From positions 18,365,623 through 18,429,622 of the forward strand of contig NC_087065.1 of NCBI RefSeq assembly GCF_963678635.1: DNA of 64,000 bases. Reading direction: 5' to 3'. Positions 56,194-64,000 of this stretch are shown here, in pieces; the first letter of the stretch is position 1, and each line of letters begins with the position of its first letter. Below the pieces are notes generated by a model that saw only the letters and a list, made by a program, of their open reading frames with translations, did no database searches and had not been told where the DNA came from. The position numbers and the translations under genes were made by a program. The stretch is from Symsagittifera roscoffensis. Lineage: Eukaryota; Xenacoelomorpha; Acoela; Convolutidae.

Positions 56194-59100
56194 GAAAGGA
56201 AGTCATCAGCAATTCTATTGTTATAACTGATCTCAACAATGCGACTTTCATGATCCGCATTGTCGAGATGAGACTCATAATTAAACCAATAAACATTATC
56301 ATGACACAGGGTTAAACTCTCCTAATTTTTTTGTACAAAAAAGTTGCTTTAAGAGCCAAAAAAGCTCCCATCATAAGCTCAAAAATTAAAATATTCAGTG
56401 AATCAAAATATTCAATGGTGAGCAGTCTTTAGAGAATTCATGATAGGCTAAGCTGTTAAATTGTAATAGATAAAAAGGAGGCATGAAGGTTCAAATTAAC
56501 TTGGAACGACGAGATTAAAGTGGCATTCAGAATAGAACCAAATCAGAAGTATGTGATGCGCCAGTGCTGGGAATGCCAAATGAAAACGGCTTGTGCCTTC
56601 CGACACTGATGCGTTAGTTGCAGAAGTCTCGGAAATCAATTATCAAGATGAGATCATGAATGGAAAAGAGTACAAATACACATAACTTACGGTAACAAAA
56701 TCCTGAGCGATCCGAAATGAAACTTGGAGCTCAAAAAGCGGAAAAGTTTGCTGTATTGACGTTTGCAGAGAAGTAAGAGAAATACAGGCATACTTGGGCG
56801 GCAAATCATTGAATTTGCGAGCCGACAGCAGAGCGCTGTCACGGTTGAAGACTTAATCTATAGACCAAAGCTACTTTGGGGAATGGATTATTGAAGAAGA
56901 CCATCCAGAACTACTATAGGAGGAGAGAAAAATGAAATTTCTTTCTAGGAGGAACATGCTGGTATTAGAGCTGCTACTCAAATCAGACTTTTTTAAGAGA
57001 AACCTTGAAGACCAAAAAGTATGAAATTCAAATGTGAAAGAAAGCACCGTGGAGCTGAAACCGGTATGTATGTGGTTTCTGGAAAACTTGCAAAAAACAG
57101 TCTAGATGTCACGTATTCAGCATGGTTAAAACGTGACCCTAGCTCTCAGCCCAAGGAACCCGGCAAACAAACGGCACGCGAAAGCACAATCGAGCATCGT
57201 TGAAAAAGAGTGCCGGGGACTCAAACGCTCAATTTTAAATAACGTCTCCAAAATAGCAAACATTTATCTTGGAAAGAAAAAAAGGGTGTCATTCAAGGAA
57301 GAACACGATATTATTGAATTGAATCTGGAATTCGTGGAGAAAGATGTGTTGAAGTATCCTGGTGCACAAAAAATAGTGTCCAGCGAGTTAAAGGTAGGTA
57401 ATCGACAGAAGATGAGTCAGCAGAACCAGATCCGGATAAGGCAGGTCGATTGATTCCACTCAAATAAGATGCACACAGAAGATAAAAAGAAATATTAGCA
57501 GAGTTGACATGACAGAACCATCCAAATGACTATGAGGGCGAGGAGTAAGGACGGCAAGGAAGGAAAGGGGATGAATTGATGGGTTGAGTTTTTGTTGTGG
57601 CTTTCGTATCATTGAAAGAAAAAGGCGGTTTTTTTATTGAAAATGTCGACAAAGTCGGGCTAGATTTCGAGTCAGGGGTAACTCCCCTGACTCGAAATCT
57701 AGCCTGACTTTGTCAAATTCTAGCCCGACTTTGTCAAATAATAAGATGCCAAATTAAGGAGTCAAAAAAAAGTTTTGTAGGCAGATTTCTCATCATCGTA
57801 TGATTTGAAAAGTGATTTTGATTTTGGAGGAGAAGAAATCAAAATGATAGCATTGTCAAAAATTCTCCGTGCAGATGTCTTTGAAAAATAACGTGGAGAC
57901 TAATCTGGAGCCCGAACATAACAGTGGCATAGTCTGCGTGAAATCAGAAAAGGTTACATATTGTTATAAAATCTCAAGAGGACGAATAGTGGTTTTAAAA
58001 GAATACGTGAAGGCGGGATACTGACTGTCAACTTAGGAGCTCAAAAAAGCGACAAAAAGAAAAGCATTTTTTCCAGATGGATTGAAAAGTGAGAAAAGGA
58101 TAGGGGAGATCTTGAAAAGGAAGTCACAAAAATCAAAGGCATGTTTATGGCTTTGAACGAAAAAAAAAACATTTTTATCACACAGCGGATGGAGTTTTGG
58201 CCGGAAGTAGGAGGAGAAGATCTTGCGCCAGCAGAATCTCAAGGTCTGACAGCAGCTGTATCACAAGAAATGCTTTTCAGGTCATATGACGAGATGGGCC
58301 ATAAATGCATAGTAAAAAGCAACTAAAGTACTACACCGCTTCGCTTGGATAGGTATGAAGAAGTGCTGTGAGCAGTGATTGGTTAACGCATGCATATACT
58401 TCTAACGTAAAAGAATCCAGGAAACTAAAAATTTAATGAAGTCAATCACCAGCTGTGAATTCAAGGATCCTGGTGATCCTATTTGTATCACAGATTTTGG
58501 ACACACACGAACTTGGTGAGATGAGATTGTTTCATGAAACCAGCAGATGCAGTCTTGCCAAACAGCTACAGCTGAGGAAACTTCCGATCACTTGCTAACG
58601 CACTGGTTTTTGAGGTCTGGTTTACCTATGACGTTTCAATCCGATAATTCAAAACTCTTCGCAGAGATATGACATAAAAATTGATGGAATAATTACAAGT
58701 TGTCCAGGCAACCGTAATTGAATGGTCTAGTTCAAGGACAGAAATATAAACAGACTATATAATTCTAATCAGATTATATAATTCTAGATATATGACAGAC
58801 TGGGACAAACCTTTGCAACAGATTGTCGGGCATACAACAGCTCAGAGCACTCAGCACTCAACAACTGCTAATGACGCTTCTTGTAGTTGACCGGCGGAAG
58901 TGTGAAGGCAATGCCGCTGAAGTTTTCTACCCAGAATACGAGGTGAGGAAGAGTTCGCCTCAATTTTCTCTGAAGAAAGCCATCCAGCGACATCAGGAAT
59001 CAAAATATGGCGTATTTCTGTGAACGATCATTGTCACGGTATTCTTGATTTCTTGGAAATCCGCAGTCTCATTGATACGACAAAAAAAGCACGATGACGA

Positions 59101-59600
59101 CAACATCCAGAGCAGGCAACGAAGGGTATTTACTTGGCGCAGCACCAGCGGTTACGACGGACACGACGATATTAGAGACGGAGGCTACCAATGATTAAGA
59201 GGAAGAACATGGCAGAAAACGACAGCAAACGAATCCTCGTGAAACCATGGACAAATGCTTGGAAGATCTCATGCAGAAACTAGATATCACCCAGATGAAG
59301 CTCGAGTACTGCAAAGAGCACCGGTAGCAGTTGAGGAAGAAGCAAGGAATAGCGAAAACGAAAGTCTAGACAAGTACTACGTTGTGGCGAGAATTTCAGT
59401 GTAAAACAATTCATCAGATGTTAGACAAGATGAGGAAATTGACCAGTTGAGAAAAAAGAAGGCCAGGAAAGATATGGAAGAGCTTAAAAATGCTATTGGG
59501 TGATTAGTCAATTATGGAATTTTGAGTTAGAAATGGAGTCCATAAGCAGCGAGCGAATAAAAGCTCATGTGCAGTTCGAGCAAAGTGGATGCGCTCTTAA
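56194..59600 (+). mobile_element. Element E, right part: old Ty3/gypsy-like fossil
   Basis: RNase H-like traces lie near 56730-56880 (LTFAEK; QAYLGGKSLNLRADSRALSR). Integrase-core traces lie near 58560-58740 (DHLLTHWFLRSGLPMTFQSD; NGLVQ). This order fits Ty3/gypsy pol on the plus strand. It is heavily broken, with many interruptions, and no LTR was found. Element D lies between this part and 41900-43208, so E is the older host of the insertion. Confidence 0.6.
57648..57714. repeat. Palindrome, 31-bp arms
   Basis: The arm 57648-57678 is the inverse of 57684-57714 with one mismatch and a 5-nt loop (taact). Arms run gacaaagtcgggctagattt...cagggg. A third partial copy (tctagcccgactttgtcaaa) follows at about 57719-57738, so the unit is also tandem. 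It lies inside fossil E and is much better preserved than its surroundings, so it is probably a later insertion or duplication. Confidence 0.85.
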
Positions 59601-60851
59601 AATAACAAATCATCTTCAGAAAAAGAGAAACCGAAAGAAGAAAAAAAACCAATGAAGTTGAGAGTTAAAATCAAAAACCAAACCGTGAACGACCCCTGAA
59701 CGTTTTTGGCACTAAATTCTTGATTTTTCGAAACTGCGGAGTCTCACTAAAATGACCATGACACAGGATCAGATTATCAATCCTGAACCCCGAAACCTGT
59801 GTCATTCCATCAAAAAACAAGAAGTTTTCGATCTGGATTAAGTTTTTAAAAATTTTGATTTGGAGTTGTCTCACTCACTGATTTCGCAGCAACTGAAAAC
59901 CATGATGCAAAAACCACAGCGACCGAACTTAACTTTGCGCAAAACCGGAAAAAAATCATGAGCCAATTTCCTATGCGCAATCGGTCTATATAGCAGAGCT
60001 TGAACAAAAATGTCCTGTTCCTGATAAAAGGGTAGAAGAACACTTCTAGCATGATGTTTGGAAGTTCGGTTCAAAGATGTGAACCTTTAAACAACTGGAG
60101 TGGGAAAACTTCTCAAAAAACTGTCCTAGCAGTCTAAACTGTGATCAAATTGACAAAAATTTTGAGTTTTTCTTTCGCTTCCAATCTAGACCGATTGCAT
60201 CGCTGGAGTTACTTTTTGTTCTGTTATTTCGAGTTGTGCTTCTAAATTTGTTTAGTGGAGCCATTTTAATCCGATGATGGTGAGATATGGTGAGTTTCAG
60301 GTAGATCCATCTGAAATAGAGGAAGTGAACAAGGTTAAACAAAAACTTAAAATTGTAAATGTGTTCAAAGTCTTTTTTTAACGACGTTTGCGTGTTATGG
60401 CAAACCAGAGATCATTGTGAGCGGGGAAGAGGTTTTCATTAGTGGTTTTCGAATTGTAGTGATCATGAAATTCTCTGTTCGAACAAACCTTGTAGAACCG
60501 GAATACAGAATTAAAATTTAAAGCCATTATTTAATAAATTCATACAGGTTTACTCTGACATTTTAAACAAAATTATCTTATTGTGAATTGGAGTAGCCAA
60601 AATTTGCTCAAAATAACACTCCTAGTGCCAGTATTTGCCAAAGCATTGTTTGGAGTTTGTAACGTTCGCCCGGAATTTTATACCGACGGAAAATAAAGCT
60701 AGGTTATGAAACGACTGGCTAGCGTCTAAACACAGCTTTACATGCTTTTAACCGTCTCTACCTAAGCCAGTTCAAGGTGTGGTCCATTAACTTCGGATTG
60801 ACAAAGTTGTTGCTATTCAAGGCTATTGGCCATACCGCGCAAATTAATTTT
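59601..60851. other. Intergenic, no gene seen
   Basis: No frame with a recognisable domain. The phrase ttcttgattt...gaaa...cgg/cgcagtctca near 59715 echoes one near 59040, a short diverged repeat. cgtttgcgtgtt near 60385 recurs at about 41067. Nothing more can be supported. Confidence 0.45.
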
Positions 60852-61098
60852 GTAACATGCATAAAAAGTGAGCTCAAGCATGGGTCTCAGTATCCCCAGA
60901 CAACGATGTCACTCCTAAAAACATGGCTACTACCTGACTATCATTTTACTATTGTTTTTTTTCAGTACATAAAAATCATCATATCCACCAGAGATGGATC
61001 AGCCCCTTCCCTCACCTCCTAGCTTCTGGTTATCTGAAAATGAACTTATGTTGTTTAATTCAATTCAGGACATAACAGGAAGCTAAAAGTTGCTTTAA
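60852..61098 (+). repeat. Direct repeat, left copy
   Basis: Near-identical to 63753-64000 apart from a few substitutions and a T-run length change. Its real right border may extend beyond 61098, since the partner is cut by the window end. Confidence 0.9.
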
Positions 61099-63400
61099 AA
61101 ACCAGTTTCCGTCTTTTCCCGAGACCCTTCCGAATTCTTGAATCCGGCCGAAGAGCTGTCTTGTTGTCGACCAGTAAGGTTAGCAATCCTGATTCTCGAG
61201 AATTACTTCCTAACGATTGTAGCTGCAAAATCGATATAAATTGGAATGCTCTTACGCCATTAACTCCGACTGTAATTTTCCATTCAGCGTTCTTTCTGTT
61301 TTTTCTCAGCGAAAATCAATGTTCTGATTTTCGCGGTTTTTCAGCTTTATGCGAAAAATAAAAAAAGGTCACGTATCTTTCTTTTGAACGATTTTTTTTT
61401 AAATAAGCATGCCAGCTCAAAGTGAACCTTCCTACTCCGTTCATTTTGTCAAATAAAACCGTTAATCATCCAAACTGCTCTTTCATACAGTTGAACTACT
61501 TCCAATAAAACTCGCTGAGTTTCGACTATCCATTTTTTGACGGAATTCTGGTCGAATTGCACATTTATTTTACTGAATTGCTAATTGCTAAGAGACTGAT
61601 GAAAAACCGATCTGCTGGAGGACCTATACGCTGTGATACCTAGCAGCGAAGTATATGTGTCAAAATGGACAATGAAAATTGCAATTTGAGACAGTGAAAA
61701 CTCTAAATTGCACTTAATTTTGTCATTTACTTAAAGTGTGGGATTTAACTCTGAGTGTTTAACTTAAAGTGTGTCCCATTACCCCGGATCGGCACAGTTG
61801 AACCCGCTGAGGAAACCCGTTCCCTGAGAAATGCGGGACTGGCCATTTTGAACGAAAAAGGAGAAAAAAAACAGAACAAACGAAAAGGCCGATGAAAAAT
61901 TTGTAGAAAACAAGAGAAAAAATGATCCTCTTTTTGTGACGATAGAACACAATAAGACACTTAACTGGATCAGAAAAGAAGAAAGGAGGCTTAAGTGGGA
62001 CACGAGATTGGATAGATAATAGCTTTATCTCAGGAGGAGAACGGAATGGGACGCCCGTTGCCCAGAAAATATCAGACTATGTGAGACTGTAATATGTACT
62101 TTTTAACTGATGTGATGCCCTGAATAATTGAAATAACTCCAATTTTACATAGTATTTCAGAGCATGAGTAGCTAGAAAAAGGAACGATCAATCCATCGCA
62201 AATGGGTTTCATAAATAACTGTCATAGTAAATAATGGATTCCGAGCCGTGTTTATTAATAGTGATCACGTACTCTCGGGATCCGAGACCCAGCTATGTGG
62301 TTATTTTCGCATGTAAACAAAAACTGATCAAAAGTCGTTTGATTGATGGTCTAAAAAGGTAACTTATTACTTAGACCTAAACAGACAAGAAAACTAACTG
62401 GCTAGGTCTAAACGGTGAAAAACGAGAAGAATGAAGGTAGCTGACGCCTGCCAGTGGTCAATAAGTGCTTTTTCTACGCTCCGTCAGTATGTATTGACCA
62501 CTTCATCTCCTTCAACTACTCATTCTCTGTTAGCAGCGGTTATCAATGAGTTTAATTAGGTCCTTTTAGGGCATTAGAGCAGCTTACAGGATGCAAATTT
62601 TTAGAAAAGACTCAATATGCGCCGGGTATCCAATTCCAATCTCAACGCGAGATGACGTTGATATCTTCTCTTTTCATCTGGTTAGGATGGTCGGTTCTGT
62701 CCCCAGTGCGCCACTCAACCCTCCGGCTCCACTTGATCTAGCGGTTAAATTGTTTATCACGCATGCGTGTTATATCCTACTTGTTTGTTCAATGTGTCTT
62801 ATTTCTCTCATGTAACCGACTGTTTGTCGGTATTTTTTCTGATGTGGGTGTGTGACACGTTGTTGCAATAAAAAATGCAGTTTTTTTATTTCACAGAAGT
62901 TTTTCTGCTGGAATCGGAATATTAGAAAATTAAATTATCCAGAATAATCTGACCTTTTTTGTGCCGCATTCCTAGTGCAACGGAAGGTTCCGCTGTGCCA
63001 TCCTTGGATTAGCTCATTTTTCCTATAAACTTGAATCGGATATTTTCATCAGAACTTCAGAGATTCTCTCTATTATCGGTTTCAAAAAGTCCCTTGTGTG
63101 GATTTTTTTTGACCATTTTTTCTGATTTTGTCTGGATAGTTAGCGGTCTTCAATTTTTTTTACGCTTAAGGATATCAATCAACTTCAGAAAAAGGAGACA
63201 CTGAGAAGAGAAAAAAACCATGTTCTTAGGAGTAGAATTCATTGAATCAGACCTTTGCCAACCGCGCTTACCCTCGAAGCACAATGCTGCGACTCCAGAC
63301 AACTCAGCACCACGCTACGCTACGAGTAACGCAACATTAACAGCCGATGCAACAAATTGAGCGAAGACTTGGTAAGTATGTGAAATCTTATGATCAAGCG
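61099..63400. other. Interior of element F, no gene seen
   Basis: Mixed-composition DNA with no frame longer than about 75 codons and no recognisable domain. Decayed coding sequence is possible but not demonstrable by eye. Confidence 0.4.
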
Positions 63401-63752
63401 TGAGAAGAAATTATGACAAGTCAAAGAAATCCCTCAAGCAGCCCAATTGAAGACTTCAAGGACAAGTCCGACGTATATATGGAGTGGCATCTATAGCAAG
63501 ACCACATTAGCGAGAGAGATGCATAGAAGACCATCCTGTGCAATCTAGAGGATACTGAGCCAAAAAGAGGAAGAACGGGCCTCAGACTACAAAATCTTTG
63601 ATTTTTTTTCGAATCCTTTCGGCTCTGGTCTATGATGACGTATGAAAACAAAACAAACAGAGATTGATTCAATTCTTTAATGACCTTGGAAGCTTGCGAA
63701 CAAAGTGAGCTGGGAAGAGTCAGCAAACCCATGAAACTAAAGCATGGACGGA

Positions 63753-64000
63753 GTAACATGCATAAATAGTGAGCTCAAGCATGTGTCTCAGTATCCCCAG
63801 ACAACGATGTCACTCCTAAAAACATGGCTACTACCTGACTATCATATTACTATTGTTTTTTTTTCAGTAGATAAAAATCATCATATCCATCAGAGATGGA
63901 TCAGCCCCTTCCCTCAACTCCTAGCTTCTGGTTATCTGAAAATGAGCTTATGTTGTTTAATTCAATTCAGGACATAACAGTAAGCTAGAAGTTGCTTTAA
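63753..64000 (+). repeat. Direct repeat, right copy (cut by window end)
   Basis: Partner of 60852-61098, beginning gtaacatgcataaa and still matching at the last base of the window. Confidence 0.9.

Larger units (their letters stand above)
60852..64000 (+). mobile_element. Element F: possible LTR-element fossil running off the window
   Basis: Two direct repeats, 60852-61098 and 63753-64000, are about 97% identical by eye (gtaacatgcataaa, gtctcagtatccccagacaa, atggatcagccccttccctc). The right one is cut by the window edge. Between them, near 63420-63560, a gag-like trace (SSPIEDFKDKSDVYMEWHL) remains, heavily broken. They may be the LTRs of one fragmentary Ty3/gypsy element or two copies of another repeat. 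No primer site was confirmed. Confidence 0.35.

Noticed and set aside
56015-56302. 95-codon minus-strand frame shared with 43444-43824
   Set aside because: Both frames lie in the two LTRs of element D, which is why they match; no domain is present.

Overview
The window reads as intergenic, transposon-rich DNA from an invertebrate animal. The evidence is a BEL/Pao retroelement (a metazoan-restricted group), several Ty3/gypsy elements whose primer sites match a tRNA-Ser 3' end, short (about 80 nt) GT-AG introns in the one spliced gene, and AT-rich DNA full of foldbacks. The species cannot be named from the sequence. Nothing bacterial (operons, Shine-Dalgarno sites, CRISPR) was seen.

Region 1-16,100 holds no intact gene. 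It contains a MITE-like element packed with GGAATCC motifs (2324-2958) and a duplicated block of about 3 kb. The block carries exons of a divergent, troponin-C/calmodulin-like gene: copy 1 starts at 4784 and copy 2 at about 9092. Copy 1 contains an inserted foldback transposon (5780-6705). Copy 2 begins beside a near-perfect 112-bp palindrome and is split by an old Ty3/gypsy element (A, 10161-15095). The exons that survive differ between the copies.

Region 17,000-36,533 is a row of LTR retroelements: a young, nearly whole BEL/Pao element on the minus strand (17000-24159, TSD ATATG, LTRs 148 bp with one difference); a short MITE (24199-24395) related to the one at 2324; Ty3/gypsy element B on the minus strand (24574-29632); a long imperfect inverted repeat (about 29826-30390); and Ty3/gypsy element C on the plus strand (31399-36533, TSD GATGT). 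A, B and C are related, and in all three the gag ATG spans the LTR/primer-site junction.

Region 36,534-43,208 has the clearest host gene: an intronless M1-family aminopeptidase with a signal peptide (38597-40702, minus). It keeps HEXXH-x18-E but has GGLSR where the family has GxMEN.

Region 43,209-56,189 is a very large (12,981 bp), young Ty3/gypsy element (D) with 410-bp LTRs differing at four sites and a CTGG target duplication. It has a long leader with 62-bp tandem repeats, two small ORFs before gag, and gag and pol on a markedly A-rich, G-poor strand. D sits inside a much older gypsy-like fossil (E, about 41900-43208 and 56194-59600). The right end (60852-64000) has two about 247-bp direct repeats flanking gag-like remnants (F), running off the window.

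The host genes are too few to suggest a shared pathway. The main story is the layering of insertions: E then D; duplication then A and the foldback; MITE beside BEL.
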